From: an uncultured Holosporaceae bacterium
GTDB taxonomy: Bacteria > Pseudomonadota > Alphaproteobacteria > RUG11792
Direction of reading: 5' to 3'
NCBI GenBank assembly: GCA_946408175.1
Contig: CAMJRB010000001.1
Span: 36,867-85,917, forward strand
DNA: 49,051 bases
Shown: positions 36,608 to 46,846 of the stretch, piece by piece
Layout: the number at the start of each line of letters is the position of its first letter
Numbering within the stretch: position 1 is the first letter of the stretch
The notes under the pieces: model-generated
Told to the model about the DNA's origin: nothing
The model's input: the letters and a program-made list of their open reading frames with translations, nothing else
Database searches by the model: none
Made by a program: the position numbers and the translations under genes

Positions 36608-37369
36608 TTATTTTATATTAACAAAATCTTCACTATTATTGTTAAATAAATTTTTAATTTTATTTATATTTGGATTTACAGAATTACAAATTAATTCACA
36701 ATTCTCTTCTATACAAACATTTTTTAATACGTCAGTATTAACAAAATTTATATTATAATCATTTAATTTTACTTTTACATTCTTTAATTTAATTTTTAAA
36801 TTATTATCGGCATTAGCATGATTCTCTGATAGGCAATTGCTAAAATCTATAGTTCCATTATGGATTGTAGTATATGTCCTGTCTCCATTGTTTTCCCAAT
36901 ATATATTACTACCTGAATTAACTACTATTGTTCCATCTTGATTATCTAATCCACTTTTTATAAAACCATTATTACATAATGCAGTACTAGGAGATAAAAT
37001 TAAACTGGAATCATTATTTAATATAATATTCCCTCTATTACACAACAAACCATCTTGTTGGACTTTCAATGTACTGCCATTTCTCAATAATAAATTAACA
37101 TTATTGTCTATTAACAATTTTGCATATTGATTAGGTGTATATAGAGTATCGTCATTTTTCTCTCCTACTACTAGTGTTATATTGTTATCCAATATGGTAT
37201 CACCATAATTAAACTGTAAAATGCCTCCTTTAGATGATGCATCATCTGATTGTATGTTACTTGAAAATATAGTAACAGTGGCATTATTATTCACTTGATA
37301 ATTTGCATGTACACCATTTATAATTAAACCTGCTAAACAAATACTAACTATTTTTGAATAAATACTCAT
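36608..37369 (-). CDS. Secreted beta-helix-like protein behind a poly-G tract (253 aa)
   Basis: No family recognised. I start it at the ATG 37369, where a clean signal peptide begins (MSIYSKIVSICLAGLIINGV, cleavage near HA-NY). The mature chain is a succession of short beta-strands with Asn/Asp/Gly turns, many reading like rungs of a right-handed beta-helix (NVNLLLRNGSTLKVQQDG, GNIILNNDSSLILSP, GTIVVNSGSNIYWENN, LKIKLKNVKVKLNDYN). Four cysteines occur in the second half of the chain. A surface adhesin or passenger-like protein is likely, but no barrel or anchor follows. The ribosome-binding position is a run of ten G (37378-37387), and the gene has its own terminator (36507-36536). Confidence 0.8.
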   Translation of the reverse strand: MSIYSKIVSICLAGLIINGVHANYQVNNNATVTIFSSNIQSDDASSKGGILQFNYGDTILDNNITLVVGEKNDDTLYTPNQYAKLLIDNNVNLLLRNGSTLKVQQDGLLCNRGNIILNNDSSLILSPSTALCNNGFIKSGLDNQDGTIVVNSGSNIYWENNGDRTYTTIHNGTIDFSNCLSENHANADNNLKIKLKNVKVKLNDYNINFVNTDVLKNVCIEENCELICNSVNPNINKIKNLFNNNSEDFVNIK

Positions 37370-37377
37370 AATTTTTA

Positions 37378-37387
37378 CCCCCCCCCC
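37378..37387 (-). promoter_or_regulatory. G10 homopolymer at the ribosome-binding site
   Basis: On the minus strand AAT is followed by ten consecutive G, then TAAAAATT and the ATG of the secreted gene. The spacing of 8 nt is that of a Shine-Dalgarno sequence. The T and first G also form an upstream ATG that reads GGG GGG GGG TAA at the present length; with eleven G it would be in frame with the gene. Confidence 0.8.
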
Positions 37388-37700
37388 ATTAATAGAATCT
37401 ATAAAAATTAATAGCAATATATTTTATTACTTTGCTATTGCTTTTATAGTGTATTAATTAATAAATTAAAAAATTATTAATTATCAGAAACTTTTTTCCA
37501 TATGTAATCTATTAGAATAGATAAATATCTACAATATAAAATAAATTTCTTGTTAATAAAATCAATATAGAATTGTATATACAAAGATGATATATTATGT
37601 TGATTTCTTAAAAGTTTTTTTAATTATTTAAAACTTTGTTCTAATTTTTATAAAATGTGCTAGTATAGTGTTAATTTAATAGGCGTACAGTGGTTGTCTC
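37388..37700. other. Divergent intergenic region
   Basis: About 310 A/T-rich bases between two divergent secreted-protein genes. They must hold both promoters. TATAGTGTT near 37672 could be a -10 for the plus-strand gene, but I see no firm -35. Confidence 0.35.
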
Positions 37701-38804
37701 ATGTTAAAGTTAATACAATCATTATTATTATGTGTTTCAATAATATCCTACACACAAGCAATGGATTGTAATGATTTATTGAACAGTACGAACCAAACAA
37801 TATCCAGCAATACTTTCTGTTTTCCATATCTAAATATTAATAATTCTTTTAATCAAAATAGTATTACAAATGCAAATAACATTATAAATAACAAATTACC
37901 AAGTGATGAAATACAAAGACCTCCTGTATTACAAGATTTGTATAATTTATATTCTAACAATAATAATCCAGAAGCACAGATAACTTTTGAGGACACTGAA
38001 AATTTTAAAAACATATTATACAATGCTAGTCATAGCATATTAGATAATAAAATTAATACATGGAATGAATTCGTACGTAAATGTATATTAAATATCATGG
38101 TTCAAGACATTTTCCAGAAATATATTAAAAAAAATCTATATAATTTATTTATTACAAATTTTTATAATTCAGCAAGTAATTTTATCTCAGATGACATTAT
38201 TAATCACAATAGTGTTGGTAGATTTGGAGTGATTTCAAATGTAAATAATCAAACAGTATCTATTTATGATTATTTAAAATATGATGACAAACAAAAGTTA
38301 GGTAAAATAAAATATGAGAATATGAATACTATTGATGGACTGGAAAATTTACAAGACTATAATAAATTTAAAACTATTATTGATAGTATTCATAATAATT
38401 GTTTAAAAAGTAAAATACAAAATAATTCATTGACTGATTGCGATAGTAATTCAGCTGTAGTATTATTAAATAATATAGTACGTCCTATTTATTATTTTTT
38501 CTTAACACAAGCTATTTACAATTTTATGTTAGATTTCTTAAAACATCCGACATATTATTCAGTAACGATGAATATACCACAGCCAGAAGGATTCTTTAAT
38601 GAGAATTATTCAAAAATACAATTGAAAATTCAATATAATGCATGTCATCAAAATAAAAACGTATTGGTATTAACATTTGATTGTTCACCACAAAACAAAT
38701 CTTATGAAATAACTGCTTTTTATAATGAGCAATGCAATAATACAAATAATTTTAACTTCAAAAGACCTAAAAGCAAAAACAGCAAAAATTTTTTTTGGGA
38801 TTAA
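37701..38804 (+). CDS. Secreted protein of unknown function (367 aa)
   Basis: A clear signal peptide (MLKLIQSLLLCVSIISYTQA, cleavage before MDCND) opens the protein. An Asn-rich segment (about 28-75) precedes a mixed helical body. A hydrophobic stretch at about 253-280 (VVLLNNIVRPIYYFFLTQAIYNFML) could be a buried helix or a weak membrane segment. The end is basic (FKRPKSKNSKNFFWD). No family recognised. It is divergent from the poly-G gene and its last codon overlaps the end of the convergent dusB by four bases. Confidence 0.8.
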   Translation: MLKLIQSLLLCVSIISYTQAMDCNDLLNSTNQTISSNTFCFPYLNINNSFNQNSITNANNIINNKLPSDEIQRPPVLQDLYNLYSNNNNPEAQITFEDTENFKNILYNASHSILDNKINTWNEFVRKCILNIMVQDIFQKYIKKNLYNLFITNFYNSASNFISDDIINHNSVGRFGVISNVNNQTVSIYDYLKYDDKQKLGKIKYENMNTIDGLENLQDYNKFKTIIDSIHNNCLKSKIQNNSLTDCDSNSAVVLLNNIVRPIYYFFLTQAIYNFMLDFLKHPTYYSVTMNIPQPEGFFNENYSKIQLKIQYNACHQNKNVLVLTFDCSPQNKSYEITAFYNEQCNNTNNFNFKRPKSKNSKNFFWD

Positions 38805-39769
38805 TTATTAATGTATAACTCTTCTATTATATTAAATAAAGATTGAGGAGTATTTATTTCTTGACTGGACATTAGAGCTCTATACTTAGTAGCATTATAA
38901 TGTCCTTTACAATAATACATTAATGTTTTCTTAGCTAATATTATACCTGTATTACCATTATAATAATCTAAAACATATTGTATATTATCTTTAGCTGTTG
39001 TATATTTTTCTTCAGTAGTTAATTCTTTTACTGCTTTATTATTTAAAGCATTATCTATGTACTGCAATATCCAAGGTTGTCCTAATGAGGCCCTGCCAAT
39101 CATTACTCCATCAGCTCCACTTTCAAACAAAGCTTGCCTTGCAGTTTCTATATTAATTATATCTCCATTAACTATTAATGGAATATTAATAACTTCTTTA
39201 ACTTTACTTATATATTTCCAATTTGACTTGCCACTATACAGTTGAGACCTAGTTCTGCCATGAACTGTTATCAGTTTTATTCCTAAATCTTCAGCAATAT
39301 GAGCTATGCCTGGAGCATTTAAATGCTCATTATCCCATCCTAAACGCATTTTGAGAGTTACAGGTATAGGAACACTATTCACTACTGATTTAATAATCTG
39401 AGCAGCTAATTGTTCATTTTTCATTAATGCTGAACCAGCTTCAGACTTAACTATTTTCCTTACTGGACATCCCATATTAATATCTATTATCTTAGCTCCT
39501 AGATCATAACTAAGTTTAGCAGCCTCAGCCATTATTTTAGGATCAGCTCCTACTATTTGAACAGCAGTTAGATAATCATTTTTAGTATCCATCATATTAC
39601 GAGTTTTATGAGCATCTCTAATGGCAGCATAACTAGCTATCATTTCACTATACATTAAGAAATTCCCAAATCTTCTAACAATTTTTCTAAAGGGATAATC
39701 AGTAATTCCAGCCATAGGAGCTAATAAAACATTACTACTCAAATTTATATTACCTATAGATATATTCAT
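38801..39769 (-). CDS. dusB: tRNA-dihydrouridine synthase B
   Basis: A flavoenzyme that reduces a specific uridine to dihydrouridine in the tRNA D-loop. The 322-aa TIM-barrel protein has LLAPMAGITDYPFRKI (15-30), SEMIAS, the catalytic cysteine C101 in DINMGCPVRKIVKSEAGSALM, KMRLGWD, ITVHGRTRSQLYSGKSNW, IVNGDI and GADGVMIGRASLGQPWI, all in order. The set and the length favour DusB over DusA or DusC. It converges with the secreted-protein gene, overlapping it by four bases. Confidence 0.95.
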   Translation of the reverse strand: MNISIGNINLSSNVLLAPMAGITDYPFRKIVRRFGNFLMYSEMIASYAAIRDAHKTRNMMDTKNDYLTAVQIVGADPKIMAEAAKLSYDLGAKIIDINMGCPVRKIVKSEAGSALMKNEQLAAQIIKSVVNSVPIPVTLKMRLGWDNEHLNAPGIAHIAEDLGIKLITVHGRTRSQLYSGKSNWKYISKVKEVINIPLIVNGDIINIETARQALFESGADGVMIGRASLGQPWILQYIDNALNNKAVKELTTEEKYTTAKDNIQYVLDYYNGNTGIILAKKTLMYYCKGHYNATKYRALMSSQEINTPQSLFNIIEELYINN

Positions 39770-40057
39770 TATTGTTTTATATAATTGTAACTAGAACAAT
39801 ATATATAATATTATATAACAACATTATAACATTTAATGAATAACTTTAAATAATGTACTATATATTTAAGATAACATAATAAAGTATATTATTAAAGATA
39901 AATAGATTTGATTTATTTCTAATATATCTTAATACAAGACAAAGAATCATAGCAATTACCACAAAATATATTGCAATAATATATTGCACAAAATATATAA
40001 AAAACAAGTGACTGGAAAGAATAGATTTCTAGCATGTAGCTAAAGACCTATTATTAA

Positions 40058-41177
40058 TTACTTAAAATTCAATCCTTCTTTATAATAGAAAGGCCAACAC
40101 TGAATGTCGTATATGTTATTAACAATGTCTAAAAGATCAGGTATTATATCAGTAATATCAATTTTAACGAATTCGTTATTGTCAATTTCGTTCATCTTTT
40201 TTATTTTTTTTATTATTTCATTGCCATCATTGCCAATTTTATTCATCTTTTCTATTGCATTTATTATTTCATTTATTATTTCATTGCCATAGCAGTGGTA
40301 GTGATTAGTAATGAAATTATTTATCTTATACGAGAACTTACTCATTCCTAATTTGATATCTGATATTGTCTTTTGAATTTTAGCAAATTCCTCATCCGTA
40401 ACTGCTGTTGCAATATACGGGTAAGTACTCCTGATGTGTGATATTGCAGTAAATACTGCATCAAGCTTCTTCTCAGTCTGCTCTGATAATTGAATATTTA
40501 TTTTTTTTACTTTTTTTGATATCATCCAAACTGCAGTTTGTCTGTGTTAAGTTATCGTAAGCTATTTTTATATCTAATGCAATAAAAGTAAGCTTTAATT
40601 TTTCTTTTTTAGTTTCAGTCAAAACAGACTCTATAAATCCTTTTGGAAAAATAGTAATTTGCTTGCAATTATTGCGCATTTCATTGATCGCGTTCTGGAG
40701 TTTTCTGATTACTGCTGGTTTTTTCTTCTTTCCACTATATTTTTGATTCAATTCTTGGTAAATATCGTTCATGTTTTTTGTCGTATTTGCTAGTCGATCA
40801 TTGATGATTAATGTAATTTTTTGCACTCTACTACCAATCTCCTGCATAGCACCAAATGTAGCTTCGAATTTCGTCATAAAATTAGAATATGTTTTTGCCA
40901 AACTCTCTATTTCTTTACCAAATGATTCTCGTAACTTAGCAACTTTCTCTTTATCAAAATTTATTTTTATATTATTTTCTTCATTACTATTTTTCTCATT
41001 TATTTTATTATTATTTTTTTCTTCATTACTTAATGGTTTTTGTAAATTATCTTCATCATATTTTGGCGTAGCTGGTAGTGGTGCTTCCATACATTGCACT
41101 GTATTTCTATAGTTGATTGAACATAAGCATCCTATAATGCACAATGTTTTCAGAAGTATATTTTGTTTCATTGCCAC
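40058..41177 (-). pseudogene. Frameshifted paralogue of the secreted protein at 33762-34721
   Basis: The first frame (41177 to 40473) encodes a leader ending NTVQC, the near-identical MEAPLPATPKYDEDNLQKPL linker and a helical body. It runs off frame at an A7 run (40511-40517, minus-strand reading). The second frame (to 40058) carries on with INIQLSEQTEKKLDAVFTA and ends with DITDIIPDLLDIVNNIYDIQ and FYY, aligning with the intact paralogue's end. With six A instead of seven the two join as DDIKKVKKINIQLSE, giving about 373 codons. Inactivation, phase variation or slippage rescue are all possible. An intact tRNA-Ser(CGA) lies 101 nt upstream. Confidence 0.8.
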
Positions 41178-41278
41178 TTATTTCCGAACATTAATCTATA
41201 TATTATATATTATAATATAATGAATAATATATCAAGTATCTAATATTAAAAATTACAAAAAGGCAACAAGAAAATCAA

Positions 41279-41369
41279 TGGCGGAGAGAGGGGGATTCGA
41301 ACCCCCGATACAATCAGCTTGTATAACTGTTTTCGAGACAGTCCTGTTCGACCTCTCCAGCATCTCTCC
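41279..41369 (-). tRNA. tRNA-Ser(CGA)
   Basis: A complete class II tRNA with encoded CCA. The acceptor is GGAGAGA/TCTCTCC with discriminator G. The anticodon stem ACTGT/ACAGT encloses loop CTCGAAA with anticodon CGA. The long variable arm is paired (ATACAA/TTGTAT), and the T-arm is GGGGG-TTCGAAT-CCCCC. It decodes TCG. Confidence 0.97.
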
Positions 41370-41654
41370 ATTGTTCATTGTAACATACATAGTTGTAGTT
41401 ACATATGAAATTTTTATTTACACTAATATCAGCAATACTAATTCAATACACTATTTTATGTCCATTAATATTAATCAATATTTTAATATTCCATCAAATA
41501 TTATTTGTATAACAATATATTATAATTAATAGATGTAGTGTTTTAATACATTATTGTATTGAATACATGCATTATTGTATATTCCAATATATTGGCATAT
41601 ATTTATTAGTTTCATTTAATAATATAGTATTAACTCTATAAACATAACAATACA

Positions 41655-44207
41655 TTATTCCTCTCCCTCAAATTCATCTGTCTCAAATCCATCTTCCCTA
41701 TATTCCTCTTTCTCAAATTCCTTATACAGTTCATTAAGAAATAAAACAAATTGTCTTAAGCTTTTGCCAAGCTGCACTTGTTGTAAAGTTGCTACCATTT
41801 CTTTAAAATCTTGTAAGCTAATATTTGTAGCCTTATTTAAGGCTTCCTTTAATTCTTTCTTTAATTTCTCGTCCGTTGGTACATCCTCGTCATTTATTAT
41901 TTTTTGCATATCCTCCAGATATTTCTTATAATTAATACAGTTAAGACAGTTATTCATAATATCTGCTGTTAACGTATCATTTGAAGACTTTGAATAATAT
42001 GTTTTTTCTAAGGTATTTATTAGTTCTTCTCCTTGCTGTATATTTTGAAAAAAGAAACTAATAATAGGTAACAGTAATTGATCTGATGTTTTGCTATTAG
42101 CCCATAAAGATAGACTATTGGTAGTATAGTTCTCGGATTCAATTTCCTTATTATTTACTAAATCATATATATACTGAATTATTAATTCAATACCACCAAA
42201 TTTATCAGGATTGATTGTGCGAACCAAAAGATTATTTTTAATAAATATTGTTTTTAACACATCTGATAATGGCTCAAACTTCTTGCATTTATTAAGTATC
42301 TTGTTTTTAAAACGTTGAATATCACTTGCATTGACTTGATAATCTGGTAATTTTATTATCTTAATTTTATTGTATATATCGGAATATGCTTTGTAATGAT
42401 TATTATAGAATTTATCATACGTCATGATATGATTAAATAAGTTATTTTTGGCATCTCTAATCTGTGTGCTATCTTGAAGTATACTTTTTAAATTACCTAT
42501 TTCTAGTATGGATAATATAAATGCTCTAAAAATTGGTAGAAAACTTTTTGCGATTGATATTACAGTATTATAATTGTCTTTTATATCATTACTACTATTT
42601 TTTAAATTAATTTTATTTAATAGTTCATCGTAAGATTTACACCCGAAAGTCATGGCAATTATATCATTGTTACTATCGCTATTTGCTTCTTCTATTAACT
42701 TTTTAGTATTATCATAATCTTTGAATAAATTCATTAGTAATATTTGTAATAAATTATTAACAATATTGTCATTGTTTTCCAAATAATTTTCTTGAATGTT
42801 AAAATCTTTTGTAGTCAATTGTGGTACGTTGTTCTTTGGTGCAGGTATATCATCTATTAACTGTTGAATAGAATCATGACTAAATGATTCTGACAAGTTA
42901 CTCGTATCCTGACTGTCATTTTCAACAAATGTAGCATTTATCAAATCTTGCGTATTATCTATATTACTTGTATTGGATATTTTTGATAGATCGGAGAAGC
43001 TATCATCACAACAAGGCATCTCATCATCATAATATTCATCACCTAGGAATGCATGCATTACTTCTTTAAAATTATTTAAAAATATTGGTTGTTTACTTTG
43101 ATATAACTCACTATGATTTTGTAGTATTTTGGTAAATAATTTAAATACGTTATGTAAATTTTTTGGACAGATTCGCTGAAAATCTGCTATACTAGATTGA
43201 TCTAATGCCTTACGTAACCTCAAGGCCTTATATATAAGAAAATATTCAAGATTTGATATTGATTCACCTTGCACAAATGAGTTAATCTTGTTTTTCGTTA
43301 CAGGCTTTTGTCTAAATAATTGATTATATAGTAATATACATTTGTTCAATAAATTTACTAAGTCTATTTCTTGAATAAAAAGTCTTAATTTTTTATAATC
43401 ATCAATTAATTCATAATATTGAACTTTGTCTATTCGATAAAAGCTGCATATATGCTTCGAAAAAGCAGAATATCCAATATTATTATCTATTACAGATTCT
43501 AATGACGTAATTTGTTTGTACATATCATTTAGACGGTTAATATCATTAATTTTATCATTCTTACTTTCATATGTGAACCACTTCATATTACTGTTTAAAT
43601 ACTCATAGTTTTCATATATGGCTTTATAATAATTCTTCTTTGCATCTATTTCTTGTGGAAGAACACATAATTTTGGATTCATAAAGTATTTATTTATAAA
43701 TGATAATAATAATTTGTTATATTGATTACACTGTGTCAAATATGTATTGCAAATATCTTCTTGTGTAATGTTCTTAGGTGCAGCATCGTCCATATACAAA
43801 TAGTAGTATAACAATGCAGTAATGGGAGAAAATGTACTAGAATCAATATTTTCTTTTTTATTATTGTTATTTGCTAAGGCTGTTAATACATAACAAAAGT
43901 TTTCTATACGTATATTTGGTAATACATATTTCGTAAATAAATGCATTTCATAATCATTGATGATTGTATTTGGGATTTTGAATTGTTTTACAAACTGCGA
44001 TATTGTAACCAACTCTTCCTGCTCAGTTTGTTTTTTTTCATTATTTAGAGCAGTATCCAAAAACATTATATCATATGCTTGCTTCTTCAGCTCATCTGCT
44101 TTTTTCTGCGAATCATCACTAACATTTATATTTGACTGCATAGCTATTACTGGTACATTATAGATTGTTGCTAATATTAATACATATTTTAACAGTTTAA
44201 ACTTCAT
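41655..44207 (-). CDS. Large secreted helical protein of unknown function (850 aa)
   Basis: A signal peptide (MKFKLLKYVLILATIYNVPVIA) is followed by a long, mostly helical, polar chain without membrane segments. It is rich in Asn, Lys, Ile, Leu and Tyr, with an acidic patch in the middle (about 392-460; DDEMPCCDDSFSDLSKISN and on) and a very acidic end (EFEKEEYREDGFETDEFEGEE). Cysteines are few. No repeats or catalytic motif are recognisable. It is monocistronic between tRNA-Ser(CGA) and rho. Size and composition fit a secreted effector, but that is inference. Confidence 0.85.
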   Translation of the reverse strand: MKFKLLKYVLILATIYNVPVIAMQSNINVSDDSQKKADELKKQAYDIMFLDTALNNEKKQTEQEELVTISQFVKQFKIPNTIINDYEMHLFTKYVLPNIRIENFCYVLTALANNNNKKENIDSSTFSPITALLYYYLYMDDAAPKNITQEDICNTYLTQCNQYNKLLLSFINKYFMNPKLCVLPQEIDAKKNYYKAIYENYEYLNSNMKWFTYESKNDKINDINRLNDMYKQITSLESVIDNNIGYSAFSKHICSFYRIDKVQYYELIDDYKKLRLFIQEIDLVNLLNKCILLYNQLFRQKPVTKNKINSFVQGESISNLEYFLIYKALRLRKALDQSSIADFQRICPKNLHNVFKLFTKILQNHSELYQSKQPIFLNNFKEVMHAFLGDEYYDDEMPCCDDSFSDLSKISNTSNIDNTQDLINATFVENDSQDTSNLSESFSHDSIQQLIDDIPAPKNNVPQLTTKDFNIQENYLENNDNIVNNLLQILLMNLFKDYDNTKKLIEEANSDSNNDIIAMTFGCKSYDELLNKINLKNSSNDIKDNYNTVISIAKSFLPIFRAFILSILEIGNLKSILQDSTQIRDAKNNLFNHIMTYDKFYNNHYKAYSDIYNKIKIIKLPDYQVNASDIQRFKNKILNKCKKFEPLSDVLKTIFIKNNLLVRTINPDKFGGIELIIQYIYDLVNNKEIESENYTTNSLSLWANSKTSDQLLLPIISFFFQNIQQGEELINTLEKTYYSKSSNDTLTADIMNNCLNCINYKKYLEDMQKIINDEDVPTDEKLKKELKEALNKATNISLQDFKEMVATLQQVQLGKSLRQFVLFLNELYKEFEKEEYREDGFETDEFEGEE

Positions 44208-44381
44208 AATATTAATTTAATAATCCAAATAATGTTAATGTTAACATAACATAATAAATATTACAAATAATGCATCTTTATAAAAAAATGCAGAATGATT
44301 AATAAACTCCTATTAATATCCTGGTAAAATTACAGCAAGAATAAAATATTATGTAATACATCAAATAACTTTGATAATTCT

Positions 44382-45878
44382 TTAAGAAGTCATAGCTATG
44401 AAAAAGTCTTCATTAGTTTTTGATGATTTTAATTTATCAGTTAGAAATTCTATAGCATCTACTGAAGTCATTTGACTTAGTATCTTTCTTAATATCCATA
44501 TTTTAGATAATACAGAATTATCTTTTATAAGTAATTCATCTTTTCGAGTTCCAGATCTATTTATATCTATTGCCGGAAATACTCTTTTCTCTGCTATTTT
44601 TCTGTCTAATATTATTTCAGAATTACCTGTGCCTTTGAATTCTTCAAATATAACATCATCCATTCTAGAACCTGTATCAACTAAAGCTGTAGCTATTATT
44701 GTTAATGATCCACCTTCTTCAATGTTTCTAGCAGCTCCAAAAAATCTTTTAGGTTTTTGTAAAGCATTAGCATCTACTCCTCCAGTTAATATCTTTCCAG
44801 AAGATGGAATAACAGTGTTATAAGCTCTTGCTAATCTAGTCAATGAATCTAATAATATAACAACATCGTGCTTAGTTTCTACAAGTCTTTTAGCTTTTTC
44901 TAATACCATTTCAGTTACTTGTACATGTCTAGCTGCTGGTTCATCAAAAGTTGAACTTATTACTTCTCCATTCACTGATCTAGCCATATCAGTTACCTCT
45001 TCAGGCCTTTCATCTATTAATAAAACCATTAAATAAACTTCTGGAAAATTATTAGATATGGACTGTGCAATAGTTTTTAACATTACAGTTTTACCAGTTC
45101 TAGGAGGAGCTACTATTAAAGCCCTTTGACCTTTTCCTATAGGAGATACTAAATCTATTACCCTTTGAGTGATACCATTTGGAGAATGCTCCATTGTTAA
45201 CATTTCATTAGGATATATAGGAGTCAAATTATCAAACGTTGTTCTTCTTTTGGCTGCTATAACTTCTCCAAAATTAACTTTAGTAATTTTATATACAGCA
45301 AAGTATTTCTCACCTTCTTTTGGAGGTTTTACTTGACATTCTATAGTATCTCCTGTTTTTAATCCAAAATTTCTTATGAATGAAGGAGATACGTACAAAT
45401 CATCGGGTCCTGGCAAGTAATTAGATTCTGGAAATCTTAAAAAACCAAATCCATCCTGTAAAACATCTAATACTCCTATAGTAGATATAGGAATATTATT
45501 TTCTGCTAATTTCTTTAATATTGAAAATACCAACTCTTGTTTTCTCATATTCTGAGGATTTTCAACGTTATATGAAATTGCTAAATCTAATAATGATTGT
45601 AAAGATTGTGATTTTAATTGTTGTATAATAACATGCTCTGATTGTATTGTGCTAATTTCTGCTTCAGACTGTGTTTGAATTACAACAGGTTCAGAGGATT
45701 TATTTTTAGTTTTTGTACGTCCATATTTCTTTTTATTAGATTCATCAGCTTGTTTTAAATGCTGATTATTATTTAAATCTTTACTTTCACTACTTGTATT
45801 GAGAGAATTATTTTCAGATTTTATTTGTTCATTTTCATTCTCTGGATTTAATTCAGTACTATTTTCTATAAAAAACAT
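44382..45878 (-). CDS. rho: Transcription termination factor Rho
   Basis: The hexameric RNA helicase that ends transcription at Rho-dependent sites. At 498 aa it carries an N-terminal extension of about 85 mostly polar residues (Asn, Glu, Lys) before the conserved part. It then has the Rho N-terminal helices (about 86-125), the RNA-binding cold-shock-like domain ([20 protein letters not shown], 135-154) and the ATPase core. The core has Walker A APPRTGKT (257-264), Walker [11 protein letters not shown] (339-348), the Q-loop/R-loop segment and [27 protein letters not shown] upstream may serve as ribosome site. Few strong intrinsic terminators are visible in the window, so Rho probably matters here. 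Confidence 0.98.
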   Translation of the reverse strand: MFFIENSTELNPENENEQIKSENNSLNTSSESKDLNNNQHLKQADESNKKKYGRTKTKNKSSEPVVIQTQSEAEISTIQSEHVIIQQLKSQSLQSLLDLAISYNVENPQNMRKQELVFSILKKLAENNIPISTIGVLDVLQDGFGFLRFPESNYLPGPDDLYVSPSFIRNFGLKTGDTIECQVKPPKEGEKYFAVYKITKVNFGEVIAAKRRTTFDNLTPIYPNEMLTMEHSPNGITQRVIDLVSPIGKGQRALIVAPPRTGKTVMLKTIAQSISNNFPEVYLMVLLIDERPEEVTDMARSVNGEVISSTFDEPAARHVQVTEMVLEKAKRLVETKHDVVILLDSLTRLARAYNTVIPSSGKILTGGVDANALQKPKRFFGAARNIEEGGSLTIIATALVDTGSRMDDVIFEEFKGTGNSEIILDRKIAEKRVFPAIDINRSGTRKDELLIKDNSVLSKIWILRKILSQMTSVDAIEFLTDKLKSSKTNEDFFIAMTS

Positions 45879-46099
45879 TATTATTTACCTTTTAATTTTT
45901 ATAATGAATATAAGACTACTGTGATTTTTATGTACTAATCACATGATTTACAACTATATTTTAGTACATACCGTTACAATTTTCTATATACTATCAGATA
46001 ACATATGTCAAAGGGATTATATTAAAATTGTCCTGATGCTTGATGAACAACACAGTATCTTGTATAATTAATAATATAGGATTTCATATTTTAAATCAA

Positions 46100-46330
46100 A
46101 TGAAAAATAATATACATCCGGATTATCATGAAATAACAGTCAAATTAACTAATGGACAAACATTTAAAACCAGATCTACATATGGTAAAGAAGGAACTGT
46201 AATATCTTTAGATATAGATCCATTTTCTCATCCTGTATGGACTGGAGAAGGTCAGAAATTAGTAGATACTGGAGGTCAAATTAGCAAGTTCAAAAAACGT
46301 TTCAAAGGTTTTGCAAGTAATATAAAATAA
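46100..46330 (+). CDS. rpmE: 50S ribosomal protein bL31
   Basis: A 76-aa ribosomal protein. I start at 46100 ([19 protein letters not shown]), the family's usual N-terminus; the longer frame from 46040 adds 20 residues with no homology. [39 protein letters not shown] follow in the order expected for alphaproteobacterial bL31. The zinc-binding CxxC pair is absent, as in the C-minus form. A terminator follows directly (46343-46377). Confidence 0.95.
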   Translation: MKNNIHPDYHEITVKLTNGQTFKTRSTYGKEGTVISLDIDPFSHPVWTGEGQKLVDTGGQISKFKKRFKGFASNIK

Positions 46331-46342
46331 AAAACTTATAGT

Positions 46343-46377
46343 AATGGTTATTTGTTATAGTAACCATTATTGTTTTT
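46343..46377 (+). terminator. Rho-independent terminator of rpmE
   Basis: AATGGTTA (46343-46350) pairs perfectly with TAACCATT (46361-46368) over a 10-nt loop, then ATTGTTTTT. It starts 12 nt after the rpmE stop. Confidence 0.75.
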
Positions 46378-46846
46378 ATATCTTTTTTATTAGATAAAAC
46401 GCATTTCAATTAGTCCTGTGTTATAAATTTTTTTGTATTCGATATTTATTTGTTTGATATTTTGCATTTAGTTACTATTTGTTAGTATAATATTGTTATT
46501 TAATATAAACAAAATTTATTCCAATTAAGATATTATATATATACAAGTTACTAAGGTGTTATTGGTCTGATTATTCTTATTATCTATATTTATTTAAAAT
46601 TACCGCAATGTAATATATTATTAATTAATGTATTAATATTACACCATGCATTGCAAAACTTCAATAATTTATTTAATTCAAAATGCTAATGCTAATAATA
46701 TTTTTATATTACTATCTTGTATAAGAAATAGACACACGTTTCAATATAAATGAGAAAAATGTTAAAAATTTCTTAAAATTCATATTGTCACTGAGTGCAA
46801 CCCATGATAAATTGTATATAGTGAGTTTTAACAGTTACAGTAGTAC
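46378..46846. other. Non-coding stretch between rpmE and the MFS gene
   Basis: About 470 A/T-rich bases. I see no coding frame, RNA gene or clear promoter pair. Confidence 0.4.

Noticed and set aside
41278-41529. Plus-strand frame beginning MAERGGFEPPI
   Set aside because: This is the familiar artefact of reading antisense through a serine tRNA gene (41279-41369).
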